A stretch of DNA of 64,000 nt from Acanthosepion pharaonis (taxonomy: Eukaryota > Mollusca > Cephalopoda > Sepiida > Sepiidae): contig CAHIKZ030005498.1 in assembly GCA_903632075.3 (NCBI GenBank), positions 2,736,001 to 2,800,000 on the forward strand. The letters run 5' to 3'. Each line of letters starts with the position of its first letter. The first letter of the stretch is position 1. A program made the position numbers and the translations under genes. The notes beneath the pieces are model-generated. The model was not told the origin of the DNA. It worked only from the letters and a program-made list of their open reading frames with translations, and ran no database searches. Below are positions 43,935 through 54,307 of the stretch, piece by piece.

Positions 43935-44215
43935 CTTTCGTCCTGGATGTGACGATAAACTACATCCGTCAACAAGGTCTCTTTTGGGGAGGTTTTCAGG
44001 AGCGTGGTACCAACTCTTAATTGCTGCTGTTCCCATGTCTACTCTAACGTGGGGTGGTAGGACTTGTTAGGGTCCTAGCTCAGATTAAATAAGGAAACCC
44101 CTAACTGGCGTTAAAACACTATGAAAATATAAAAATACATTTTAATATAAATATTTCCAGTAATAGATTTTAATAGTTAAAAATATTACCAACTCACAAG
44201 AAAATTAAATTCTAG
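43935..44215 (-). repeat. Unclassified dispersed repeat R, copy 3
   Basis: Reverse complement carries GTTTATCGTCACATCC at its 3' end, a GTTAGGGGTTTCC block and ATTACTGGAAATATTT. Matches copy 2. Confidence 0.6.
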
Positions 44216-44263
44216 CATTAATTGACCCATAAGAAGTTGATATACCGTTAAACAACCGACATA

Positions 44264-44264
<1 letters not shown>

Positions 44265-44305
<41 letters not shown>

Positions 44306-44587
44306 CATTATCTCTATCTATGTCTTTTCATTATCTATCTATTTATCTATCTGAGTGTGTTCATTATCTATCAATCAATCAATCTATCTGTCTGTCTCAT
44401 TTTTCACATCTACCTCTTCCCCACTCCTTCAAATGTTGCTCGTAGATAGACGGACAGGTATGTATATAGTTAAGTATGTCGTATCTATCTATTTATCCAC
44501 ATACCTACCTACATCTAGCTAGCTAGCTAGCTAGCTAGCTCGATAGATAGATAGATAGATAGATATATAGATAGATAATGAACAGAT

Positions 44588-44633
<46 letters not shown>

Positions 44634-44834
44634 TGAACAGATTAGATAGAGAGAGAGAGAGAGACAGAGAAAGGTAAGAATAGAGCTATAGACTAAAAGA
44701 GAGAGTGAGAGATTAATGAATAGCCAACGACAGGGAAAGCGATAGGGAGACGGAGAGAAACATAAAGAGACAAACAAATAAATAAATATGGACACACTGA
44801 CATAAACACACACACACACACATATATATATATA

Positions 44835-44877
<43 letters not shown>

Positions 44878-44947
44878 AGAGAGAGAGATAAAGAGAGAGC
44901 GTGTGTGTGCGTGTTTATGAGTGAGAGAAATATTAACAGACAGACAA

Positions 44948-44996
<49 letters not shown>

Positions 44997-45000
44997 TTGG
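44265..45000. repeat. (CTAT)n/(GATA)n/(CTAG)n and (TA)n cluster
   Basis: CTAT 44266-44303; a TAGC run 44516-44540 passing into GATA 44541-44580 and 44591-44632; GA-rich 44648-44670; CA/TA/TG 44810-44872; TA 44951-44992. Long frames with IYLSIYLS repeats are artefacts. Confidence 0.95.
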
Positions 45001-45440
45001 CTGATATTTCCTGGCAACGCAAAGATAAACATATGCAACGAAATATCGTCTTCTGTGACATGATGTGAAGCAGCTACAAAGGGTCATGTCGGTTGTAATA
45101 GCAATAAAGTTCTTCAGGCATTGCCAAAGGAATTCTAGCAAAAATAGAGAAAGAACGAAAATGTGCATTTTGCAGGAAATTGCCACTTTTTATGTGGACA
45201 GAATCCCCTGGGAAATACTTGGAATTTACCTGATTTGAAAAGCGTAACTTAATTATATTGTGGTTGAAATATGAAAACGTAAACGCCAATCGAAAAGTGG
45301 ACAATAAATAAATTCAGAAGTTGCATGTTTCGTTGGTGAGAAACCATAGGTTGCACATGAAATGGTAGAAGATGCACAAGGGAAGGAGAAAATGCATGAG
45401 AGAAAAAAAAAGGTGGAAGGCGGAGAAAACGAGAAAATAA
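45001..45440. other. No assignable gene
   Basis: Minus frames (for example 45304-45074) show no domain I recognise. Becomes purine-rich towards 45400. Confidence 0.4.
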
Positions 45441-46700
45441 TTATGGGAAAAAGACATGGGTGGAGGAAGACAAGGGATGGCGAAGGTCAAGAGTTGGAGG
45501 GGGACAAGAGGTGGAGAAGGACAAAGACAAGGCAAGGCGTGGAGGAGGACAAGGGGTGGAGAAGGTCAAGAGGTGGAGGAGGACAAGAGGTGGAGAAGGA
45601 CAAGGCCTTAAAGGCAAGGCGTGGAGGAGGGCAAGGGGTGGAGAAGGTCAAGAGGTGGAGAAGGACAAGGCCTTAAAGGCAAGGTGTTCAGGAGGACAAG
45701 GGGTGGAGAACGTCAAGAGGCGGAGGAGGAGAAGAGGTGGAGAAGGACAATGCCTTAAAGGCAAGGCGTGGAGGAAGACAAGGAGTGGAGAAGGTCGAGA
45801 GGTGGAGGAGGACAAGGGGCGGAGAACGACAAGGGGTGGAGGAGGACAAGGGGTAGAGAAGGTAAAGAGGTGGAGGGGGAAAAGGGTTAGAGAAAGGCAA
45901 GTGGTGGAGGAGGACAAGCGGTGGAGAAGATCAAGATGTGGAGGAAGACAAGAGGTGGAGGACAAGGGTTGGAGAAAAGCAGGGCGTGGAGGAGGACAAG
46001 GGGTAGAGAAGATCAAGAGGTGGAGGAGGACAAGGGGCGGAGAACGTCAAGGGGTGGAGAAGGACAAGGGTTGAAGAAAATCAAGAGGTGAAGGAGGATA
46101 AGGGGTGGAGTCTGATAAGTGGTGGAGAGGGACATGGGGTGGAGAAGAACAAGGGGTGGAGGAAATTAAGGCGTGGAGAAAGTCAAGAGTTGGAGGAGAA
46201 CAAGGGGTGAAGATCAAGAGGTGGAGGAACAAAGTGTAGAGGTCACAAATTGTGGAGGAGTACAAGGAGTGAGGAGAAAAAGCGGTGGAGGAGATCAAGA
46301 GATAAAGGAGAACAAGGGGTGGAGGCAAGGGATGGAGGAGGATAAGGGGTAGAAAAAGACAAGGGGTGGCGGCGAACAAGGGGTGGAGAAGGACAAGGGG
46401 TGGAGAAGGACAAGGGGTGAAGTAGTCAATAGGTGGAGGGGTCTAGGGTTGGAGAAGGTCAAGAGGTGGAGGAGGACAAGTTGTGGCGAAGGACAAGGAG
46501 TGGAGGAGGACAAATGGCGGAGGAGAATAAGAGATGGAGAAGGAGAAGGGTTGGAGAAGATCAAGAGGTGGAGGATGACAAGGAGTGGAGTAGGACAAGT
46601 TGTGGAGGAGGTCAAGAGCTAGAGAAAACAAGAAGTGGACAGACAAGGGGTGGAGGAGGACAAGATCGTAGAGAAAGAAATATGCGAAAGAAATATAGAA
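45440..46700 (+). repeat. Purine-rich minisatellite, about 15-bp unit
   Basis: Roughly 80 degenerate units built on GGTGGAGAAGGACAA / GGTGGAGGAGGACAA / GGTGGAGAAGGTCAA. The plus strand is almost free of pyrimidine runs and all frames are open for long stretches (to 204 codons), giving VEKVKRWRR-like repeats. This is expected from a 15-bp (5-codon) tandem unit and is not evidence of a gene. There is no plausible start context or conserved domain. Confidence 0.9.
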
Positions 46701-46980
46701 AGTGACAAAGATAACGTATAAGTAAAGAAAAACACTGGAGAAGGAGGAGAAGGAGGAGAAGGAAAATTTTGAGGATAAAGTAAAGGTGAAAAATGTAGAA
46801 AGATAGCAACGAAAAAGAGGGGGAATTGCAGTAACACAGGGAATGAGAGGAATGCGGAGGAAATGAGAAATAAAAGGTAGATAGAGATTAAGGAGAGGAG
46901 AGACAAGAGAAATTGTAGAAAGGATAGAGGGAAGAAAAAAGTGATGGTGTTGAATGTATAATGAAAGGTTTTAAATGGTT
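46701..46980. other. Purine-rich edge of the minisatellite
   Basis: GA-rich, non-periodic sequence, probably decayed repeat. Confidence 0.5.
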
Positions 46981-46989
46981 CAACTCAAT

Positions 46990-47200
46990 CAACCCCCCTC
47001 GCTAGGGGAAACACTGTTACATCATCACTTGATAAGACACCAGAAGTGTTGAAACAAAATAGCTATTTTTGTAGTGATTTTTTAACATATTTATGTTATA
47101 ATTTTCGAATAAATAATTATATTTGCTCCACTCTGCATTGAGCACTCTTTTCAGAATAGTATTTGTTTGTTATTGGAATTTATTATACATATACACCAAT
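46990..47200 (+). mobile_element. Hammerhead element, family B, copy 3 (single arm)
   Basis: HHR (47024-47078), then TTATGTTATAATTTTCGAAT, then the tail hairpin TTGCTCCACTCTGCATTGAG, CACTCTTTT, GTTATTGGAATT, and (TA)n at 47215-47240. It shows the element's full 3' layout in one piece: ribozyme, spacer, terminal hairpin, TA tract. Confidence 0.65.
47024..47078 (+). ncRNA. Variant hammerhead candidate, U3-A8 type (family B, copy 3)
   Basis: Stem I AUCAC (47024-47028) pairs GUGAU (47074-47078), 5/5. Box UUGAUAA 47029-47035. Stem II GACAC (47036-47040) pairs GUGUU (47046-47050). GAA 47051-47053. Stem III ACAAAA (47054-47059) pairs UUUUGU (47067-47072). H17=A47073, a GUA triplet. Identical in design to 19817-19870, differing in the stem II loop and in stem III loop bases. 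Confidence 0.65.
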
Positions 47201-47239
47201 CCTATACTTGAGTATATATATATATATATATATATATAT

Positions 47240-47340
47240 GTTTCATTAAAGACGACAGATAAGGTACTACGAATAAGCTTTGTATTTAATTTTTCTTGTG
47301 TTCGAACAAGTGTCTTCTTTTTTGGACACACTGTATAGAA
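47240..47340 (+). repeat. Inverted tail pair J, left copy
   Basis: GACGACAGATAAGGTACTAC, AAGCTTTGTATTTAATTTTT, TTGTGTTCGAACAAGTG, GGACACACTG. The inverse is at 47775-47880. (TA)n flank both outer sides. Confidence 0.75.
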
Positions 47341-47365
47341 GTATTGTATGTTCAAGTGTTCTATA

Positions 47366-47410
47366 GTTCCGAGCGCTTTCGGCTATAATTTTAGCGATTA
47401 TCAAGGATGA
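47366..47410 (-). ncRNA. Variant hammerhead candidate, U3-A8 type (family J)
   Basis: Minus strand: stem I UCC (47407-47405) pairs GGA (47370-47368). Box UUGAUAA (47404-47398). Stem II around GCUA...UAGC. GAA 47380-47378. A15.1=47377; AGCGCU is a short self-complementary stem III; U16.1=47372; H17=C47371. The stems share nothing with family B, yet the box carries the same U3 and A8. It lies between the two inverted tails J. Confidence 0.5.
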
Positions 47411-47774
47411 TTTTATTTTTTGATTTTTAACTAGTTGAATGGGGTGTGTGTATGTGTTTTAAGGTTATAGAAATGTTTTATTTTCCGAACACAGTCAGAA
47501 TATTGTGGCCGCGTTCGTAGTTAATATTATTGTGTGTTGGCTTTTTTCCTTTTTTTATTATTAAGGCTTCCGTTATTTTTTTATTTTTTTTTAACATGTT
47601 GATGAGGTTATTATGTTTGTACTTTCTATTGTAAGTCTGTGTGTGTTTAAATGGATTCTAATAGAACTGTGATCGGATAGGTGCAACGTAAGGTGTCTTG
47701 ATAGGCATGTAGTTGTGTGACCGATGTAATTATTTATGAATTCAGTAATTAAGGGCCATTTGAATGTTCCTACA

Positions 47775-47885
47775 TACTCTATGTCCAAAAAAGAAAACAC
47801 TTGTTCGAACACAAGAAAAATTAGATAAAAAGCTTAATCGTAGTAACTTATCTGTCGTCTCAATGAAGAAAATTTGCCTTTCTAT
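47775..47885 (-). repeat. Inverted tail pair J, right copy
   Basis: Inverse of 47240-47340 (TTGTTCGAACACAAG, AAAAAGCTTAATCGTAG, TTATCTGTCGTC), then (TA)n at 47884-47907. Confidence 0.75.
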
Positions 47886-47933
47886 ATATATATATATATA
47901 TATATATTACGATACCAATGTAATAAATTATAA

Positions 47934-47973
<40 letters not shown>

Positions 47974-48186
47974 CCAGTTTCCATGCCTGATGATATCTGT
48001 ATGAACAGTTGAAAGTACTTGCAAAAAAGACCTTATACATGTTGAATTTATTAAAAACAGGGATCATAACATTCATCAAGAGATTCGTGGGTTAATGTAA
48101 TTTAAATAAATTTGTTTGTAAAGATGTATTCTCGCCATTTATATCATTAACTTCACTAATCTGTTTTTTGTATGAATGATTCATGT

Positions 48187-48225
<39 letters not shown>

Positions 48226-48273
48226 ATTCCAATGTAATAAATTATAACCATGGAATATTAGTGTTTCAGCCTT

Positions 48274-48320
<47 letters not shown>
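47884..48320. repeat. (TA)n tracts with repeat F copies
   Basis: TA at 47884-47907, 47937-47970, 48191-48222 and 48280-48320. Repeat F (CCAATGTAATAAATTATAAC) at 47910-47936 and 48226-48275. Confidence 0.9.
47980..48025 (+). ncRNA. Hammerhead ribozyme candidate, family G
   Basis: C3-A9 CUGAUGA (47987-47993). Stem II CUGU-AUGA-ACAG plus unpaired U residues at the base. GAA 48011-48013; A15.1=48014. AGUACU (48014-48019) is a perfect palindrome giving a 2-bp stem III in a monomer or 6 bp in a dimer. U16.1=48019, H17=U48020 (CUU triplet). Stem I UGC (47984-47986) pairs GCA (48021-48023), then an internal loop and UUU/AAA. All invariant core positions are present; stem I is weak. Confidence 0.5.
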
Positions 48321-48325
<5 letters not shown>

Positions 48326-49255
48326 CTAGACTCCCTGTCGTTTTTCACACATGAGGGTCAAGCAGCCATATCTTATATATTTATATCAAGAATTCCTCTA
48401 AAACTAGATAGTACCAACATGTATTATCTTTCTTGAATAACGCGTACAGCAATAGAACGTCCCTTTCTAAATATTTTTGCAACGTAAAAGAATTTAATAA
48501 ATTCCCTACGGTAAAATGGAAAATATAAAAAATAGAACTTGTAAATCATTAAATGAACCATCATTCTTATTTTTGCATAAAAAATTGACTAGCAAAAAAA
48601 AAAAATCTCTGTTAAACCAAAGCAGTGAATTAACTTCATATTGCCGACACATTTTATCTTTTACATTACAATATAGTTATTTTTTTAATTACATATTACC
48701 ATTTCGTATAACCATAGTTTATTGGTAAATAATTGTCCACCCTTAACGGGTAATTAACTTATTCTGTTTATTCAACTTAAATACTGCTATGTATTGCCGT
48801 CCAGTTAGCATTATTAATATCGTATATAAATGTTCCACGTTTTTTTAATTTTGTCTACAGTCACATTTAAGAAGGTTCCTGAATATAAAAATAATTTTTG
48901 AAATGTTTCTCTTAATTTCACGTCTGATTAACCCAACCCTCCATTCAACGACCTTTTAAAAATTTCAATGTCATATTTGCCTACAATCACTATACATTTG
49001 TCGCTGGCATACTTTCCACAATCGTCAACGATGACATGTCTATGTCCCGGTTTATCATGACATAAGGAAATAACTCACCCACCTCCACCTCTGACCATAC
49101 TTTTCTATTTAGCATAGATTTGACATTTAATTGGTTAAATCAAGACATACCCAGAAGTCAATTTTTAATTCTGCCCTTATGTCCCCATCACTTTAATTTT
49201 CGGAAAAGAGGTAACACTTTGTTTTTAAATTTCCTTAAAAATCATTTAATCACCA
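48321..49255. other. No assignable gene
   Basis: AT-rich, non-repetitive at this level. The small frame 48516-48728 has no recognised domain. Confidence 0.45.
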
Positions 49256-49260
49256 GTTAA

Positions 49261-49460
49261 TTACCATAGCCTGAAGAAGTACAATCATGGTATTGAAACA
49301 TGAAAGATTTTGTATAGCGGTTTCAAAATGATTTTATTACAAACTCTTATAATAAAAATACAATAATAATATATTGCTCTACTTTGTTTTGAGAAATTTT
49401 TGAAAGTAAATGATATGAACAGTGGATTTTTATTCCATCTATTCTTTCTCTCATTTGAAT
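49261..49460 (+). mobile_element. Hammerhead-associated element, family H, copy 2
   Basis: CUGAAGA (49271-49277), stem II AGUAC-AAUCAUG-GUAUU, GAAA at 49295-49298, then ...UUGUAUA|GCGGUUUC. Stem III is imperfect. Downstream is the tail TTGCTCTACTTTG, TTTTGAG, GAAAGTAAATG, GAACAGTGGATTTTTA. Homologous to 12265-12562 (opposite outer order). Confidence 0.5.
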
Positions 49461-49474
49461 ACACACACAAACAC

Positions 49475-49507
<33 letters not shown>

Positions 49508-49606
49508 TATATATATAATTTATATGATAAGAAATTATAATAAAAAAATTACTTTTTTGAAACTAAATGTTACGAATAGTGGATTTTTACTCCATCTGTT
49601 CTGATT

Positions 49607-49682
<76 letters not shown>

Positions 49683-49798
49683 TATATATTGTTTTTTATA
49701 AGTGATTATAATAAAAATCCCATTTGAAAGTAAATGCTACGAACAGTGGATTTTTACTTCATCTGTTCTTTCTCTCATTTGGACACACACACACACAC

Positions 49799-49862
<64 letters not shown>

Positions 49863-49956
49863 TATTATTATTTTCATTATAAGAGAAAAGCACTTTTTTT
49901 GAAAGTAAATACTATGAACAGTGGCTTTTTACTCCATCTGTTCTTTCTCTCATTTG

Positions 49957-50012
<56 letters not shown>

Positions 50013-50090
50013 TGGGTGTGTGTGTGTTTGCGTGTGTGTGTGTGTGTTTGCGTGTGTGTGTGTTTGTTTAACAAAACAATCCTGATTTAA
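49395..50090 (+). repeat. Repeated tail units of family H with (TA)n/(CA)n/(TG)n
   Basis: The block GAAAGTAAATGCTACGAACA / GTGGATTTTTACTCCATCTG / TTCTTTCTCTCATTTG occurs at 49404-49456, 49558-49605, 49725-49780 and 49899-49957. Each is followed by TA and TG/CA runs. Spacing is about 150-175 bp. Tandem insertion or expansion of one 3' terminus. Confidence 0.85.
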
Positions 50091-50515
50091 AATCTTGCAA
50101 TACAAACGGTTCTAATACTCATATAGATTTAAAAAAAGCAAACGCACAGGCGGAAAGACAGTCTCAAAGACTGGGCATTAGGACGTGATAATTAATCTGA
50201 TTTATGATACCCGCTTATCCTCAGAGAACCGATAGCATTTCCCCATACACAGTTTTATCTTTCTATCATTTCAAACTGAGGTAGCCGAAGAGACCATACG
50301 TCTCTCCGGCGAAACGGGTCTAATAAAATTTTCCACTTCGTCTCATAGGCTTCATATCCAAAGGAAATGTGAATTTGAACCAATATCAATGTATACTCGA
50401 TACAGAAAAAATGATACATTTTTCACTAGGAAGGTGTGAGCTGTATTAGTTAAAGGGGTTTTATACATTTTAAAAATTGACCAAGCCAAACTCCTGATTT
50501 GAATATTATAGAAAA
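50091..50515. other. Unassigned, with a hairpin at 50284-50310
   Basis: GCCG.AGAGAC-CATAC-GTCTCT.CGGC hairpin followed by GAAACGGGTC. Otherwise nothing recognised. Confidence 0.5.
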
Positions 50516-51415
50516 CTAGCTGAGGTACCCGTCTTTGCCCAGGTGTACATGGCTGTAATTGTATAACCGCACCCCCTGTATATTACACCCCTGTCTAGAA
50601 ATGTCTGTCTGCGTCCCTGCTTGCATGCATCATCCGTTAGTATACTTAACTACTCACCTCTCATCGTTTTTACGGTATGTCCTTCGAAAATGCTTGATTG
50701 TTCTTAATAAAGAAATTCCATCGATAAAATCTTCTTGTGTCGTCGTTTCTGGGAGTTGAATTGTTTCAATGTTTTAAATATTTAGTAAATTTCCTATGGC
50801 CGTAATAATTTTCAAATAGTATGGCATTGTTCACAAACCTAATAATCAAGCAGAAACATGGACGAAGCGTTAGAGGTTGATTTAAGTGCAAACCCATGAA
50901 CGCCCCTTCCTATTTCACACGTTTACTTTAAAGCTGGGCTTAATAAGAGGTTATTCGGGAATTTTCCTTTAAACGCTTCACTAATTTTTCTAGCATAATC
51001 TCTACATCAAACGTTGTTCGATTGTCAATTTACGATGGAATCATATGAAGAAATTATTGGCTGAATGACAAAAGCTGATTTTGGAACTAGTTTGTCGCAG
51101 ATTTCGTCCACTTAACTGAAATAATCTAAACTAAAGATTCACGCAAGGCAATTTGTATGTCATATGTAATTTACATGGTAAATTTGGAAAGCATCGGATG
51201 AAACACCAGGGAATGATGGCCGAAAAACAGGGTTTTTGCACAGTTTTCCGTGGGTTTTTCGTTATACGCGAGGAAGCGAGAAGGTCTGAAACCGCACTAT
51301 TTTATTTCTTGCATGATGAAAAATCTTTTGCGACATGTTTGAAGAAAGCCGGATAAAAGTGAGGAAGTTTTTCAAGTTTTTATTTGAAGTAGTACAAAAA
51401 ACCCGATTTTTCATT

Positions 51416-51450
<35 letters not shown>

Positions 51451-51822
51451 CCAATGTCGCACGAAAACTCTCAAGCACTCTACATAAACCTCATAACATG
51501 AGTTATGTTCTGCATTAAGTGCAAAGAACATCAGCTCATCCAGTAAAAAATTTGTTCGCGTGTAACTTTGCCTTGGTTGTTGTCAAAAGTCATACCCACC
51601 TTCAAATTTATCGATTTTTCTGCCAAACCCGAGTGGGGAGGGGTGTCGGAGATTGAAAAGCTGGTCGTGACCTACATTGCTAAATTTGCAACATGTGCGT
51701 ACAATTTCGTCGAAATCGGTCGAGAAATGTGGACGAGCATAAATAGCATACACAAAGAGACACACACACACACACGCGCGCAGAGACACAGACAGACACA
51801 TCTTCTGTTTTATAGCTATAGA
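50516..51822 (-). mobile_element. Non-autonomous Helitron, second family, complete ends
   Basis: Minus strand: A|TCTATAGCTATAAAACAG at 51822 (5' TC end). 3' end near 50516: CCTGGGC-AAAG-ACGGGTA hairpin-like segment, then CAGCTAG|T. Both termini fit the Helitron rule (5' TC, 3' hairpin and CTAG, insertion between A and T). Subterminal (TG)n-like sequence lies at both 51765-51805 and inside at 51420-51450. 1307 bp with no Rep/helicase. Confidence 0.8.
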
Positions 51823-52384
51823 TGTTTACAACCTACTGGAAGTGAAAATGAATGATAAATATCCAGAGACTGCTGGTTGAAATGATTATTTGTTTATTTT
51901 GAATTTATAGTCCGCTCTATAGAAAGTATTCGGTTGAAATGGAAACCCCGAGGGATTTTCTGCTAACCATCGACAATAACCGCTGCCATCTCCAAAAGGG
52001 CTGATTATTAGGGGTTGACAGCGTACGCATCCCATGACATCATCCCCCCAAACATGTTCACGTGGGAGTGATGTCTAAAGAATAGGACACTTTATTAGGG
52101 GTGAAATGTGAGGTACGACATTGCTTAGTGTTTTCCACTTGACACTTATAGCTTTGTTGGTATTTGAATGTTGCCAATAAAAAGAAAATGTAATCACGAG
52201 CCAGAAAAGACTCGCCTAATGGTAATTCCTACTTAACAAAACCTTCCAGCAAACCTTTCCCTGTTTCTTCTCGGAGATCATCCAAAAAAAAAGCTATCCG
52301 GTTGAAGAGTTTTTATTTTATGTAGATAATATTCTCCAAATCAAGATGTTTTTTTTTTAAGATAATATCTACCGAATTATATAT
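51823..52384. other. No assignable feature
   Basis: Nothing recognised. Confidence 0.4.
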
Positions 52385-52691
52385 TGTTGGAATTTTTGGG
52401 TACCCTGTAAGTACTAGTGAGCTAGCCAAAATGAGCTGACTCATTTTATAGTTCACCAATAGAAAGGTTAACCAATCAGAAAGCTCAAAATATTCAATCC
52501 GACGTGTATAAAAGCAGCCATTTTGTTTTTTATCCCGAAATATCTTCACTGCCAACCTGATATCGAAGACTTAAAGAATTACTTAACAGCTGCTACTTTC
52601 TCCGAATCTTCACTGCCAACCTCTGATATTAAACAACATTATGGACTTCACTGGATTCTATATTCAAAGACTACGGCAAACATGGTTAACA
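52385..52691 (+). mobile_element. Solo LTR, family 1, copy 3
   Basis: TGTTGGAATTTTTGGG...GGTTAACA, 307 bp. Flanks TATAT (52380-52384) and TATGT (52692-52696), 4/5. CCAAT-type (GTTAACCAATCAGAAAG) and TATAAA (52507-52512) boxes. Same length as the copy at 54308-54614. Confidence 0.8.
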
Positions 52692-52880
52692 TATGTAGCT
52701 TCTTTTCAGCGTTTGTGCAAACACAATTTAAGGTTACTTTACACGATTTCTGCGAGAAGTCCGGATTAAAATGTCGATACTGGATCTGGTTTAATTTTTT
52801 CATTTTTCCCGATCGCATGCTGTATCTCAAATGAATTTACTAACAGAAAACAACATCCACGATTCTCCTCCCGAGGACAA
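52692..52880. other. No assignable feature
   Basis: Nothing recognised. Confidence 0.3.
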
Positions 52881-52884
52881 CGTA

Positions 52885-53050
52885 CAGAGGATAGGAGGAT
52901 ACGATGTTCTTGCAGTTTTACGTTGAGGGGGCGAGAGGATTCTCCTTTATAGGTAAGGCTGCAAGAACATCGTAAAGCCGTAACACGAGGGGGAATATAA
53001 AAATCAAGTGTAGCTGAACAGATAGAGAGTTCGTTACTTTTCTTTTGATA
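52885..53050. pseudogene. PLE GIY-YIG fragments, head-to-head junction
   Basis: Plus strand from about 52952: VRLQEHRKAVTRGGI* then SSVAEQIE, the block after the GIY-YIG start (LQEHQKAVTRR at 5.4 kb). Immediately left, 52900-52945 is the inverse of the same region. The CTCCTTTATAGGTAAGGCT junction also occurs at 54840-54858. Confidence 0.6.
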
Positions 53051-53400
53051 TAAGCATCATGATGATATAGGCATTAACATTTTGGAGAAGAATGATCTTG
53101 AAGAAAAAAATAAGCTTCCTCTACAAAGTATTCCGAAAAAGTGGGGCTCAAGATAAACCTTTCGAAAACAGAAACTGTGATCCGAAATCGGAACGAAAGT
53201 AGTGATGGAGTTTTAGTGTGCTGATTACTTCCATAATTAATACTTAAGGATTCTTACGAAATCATTTACCAATACATGAATGAATGGGAATGAAAAAGGG
53301 TACATGAACAAAATATCAGAGACCGATTGATTTGCAATACAAAATAACATTTATTAAACAAAGATAACAAAAGGAAATTTTAAGCATTTCTTTTCCTACA
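53051..53400. other. No assignable feature
   Basis: AT-rich; nothing recognised. Confidence 0.4.
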
Positions 53401-53404
53401 AATA

Positions 53405-53870
53405 AATTGGTTTAGTTTGGTTTGGTTTGTTTTACGGCATATCAACCTCAATGGGTTATTTAATGCCAACAAGATTTTTATTGCTGGTTTGGTTTGTTTC
53501 ACGACATATCAACCTCATTGGGTTATTTAATGCCGACAAGATTTTTATTGCTGGTTTGGTTTGGTTTGTTTTGTTTTACGGCATATCAACTTCAATGGGT
53601 TATTTAATTCCGAGTACATTTTTATTGCTGGTAATATTTGTTTTTTCAAACATGTATTGCTAGTAATATATTTCCTTCAAAAAAATCTATTTCTGATCTT
53701 TTTTTCCAAAAAATGTTTGCTGGTAAAAAAGATTTGCCTAAAATCTATTGCTGATAATAATGTATTGATGGTAATAATTCTCAAAACGTCCTGATAAGAG
53801 GCTTTGCTGTTGGACGTAGTTTGTCGTCTGACCCAGGCGCGGGTGTAGTTTATCGTCATACCCAGGACAA
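53405..53870 (+). repeat. Unclassified dispersed repeat R, copy 4 (5' end triplicated)
   Basis: Three tandem starts (GGCATATCAACCTCAATGGG, GACATATCAACCTCATTGGG, GGCATATCAACTTCAATGGG, about 80 bp apart), then ATTGCTGGTAATATTTG and a GTTTATCGTCATACCCAGG end. Confidence 0.65.
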
Positions 53871-53904
53871 AGGAATAAATTGGATGCACAACGAAACTTT
53901 AATG

Positions 53905-54307
53905 AATATATTTGATCTGATTTACATTTTCCGGGTTGTTGTTCTCATCTTTATTGCCATATTCACGACGTTTCGGCCGTTGTACTCTCCGGCCATATTC
54001 AGTTGATTGCAATTTCGAACTGAAACCTTTATTTCGTCTACTGGCGTAGATTATTCTAATTCCACGTGCCGTGGCTTTTCCGGGTGTCTCAGTTATCCCC
54101 CTTTTACTTTTTGTTCACTAGCATTGAACTCACAACACTTTGGGTGAAATCACTGGATTCAACTAACGCTTTTACGCGGTGGGCCGTGAATTCCTGAGGA
54201 CATCAGCAATTTTGGGGACTTTTGGGGAGTTTTTACCAGAGTTCATATTACAATTTTGTTATTATTGCTTTTCTTTTGCACTCTGTATTACTGGTTCCTA
54301 TACTGTA
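53905..54307 (-). pseudogene. PLE 3' UTR and hammerhead-like core, split by a solo LTR
   Basis: Minus strand: tRNA-like stretch (CACGGCCCACCGCGTAAAAG...GAGTTCAATGCTAG, 54190-54120), then UTR, then CUGAAUAUGGCC...GGCCGAAAC at 53990-53955. The GIY-YIG part (54620-54850) lies on the other side of the LTR insertion at 54308-54614. Confidence 0.7.

Noticed and set aside
44535..45186. Overlapping 157- and 167-codon minus frames
   Set aside because: Mostly TA, CA and GATA repeats read as protein.
45460..46074. 204-codon open frame rich in Lys, Arg, Trp and Gly
   Set aside because: It is the 15-bp purine minisatellite read in one frame; neighbouring frames and the opposite strand are open as well.
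48226..48275. Repeat F (CCAATGTAATAAATTATAAC) as another hammerhead family
   Set aside because: Always next to (TA)n, but no CUGANGA or UUGAUAA box and no stem III could be found on either strand.
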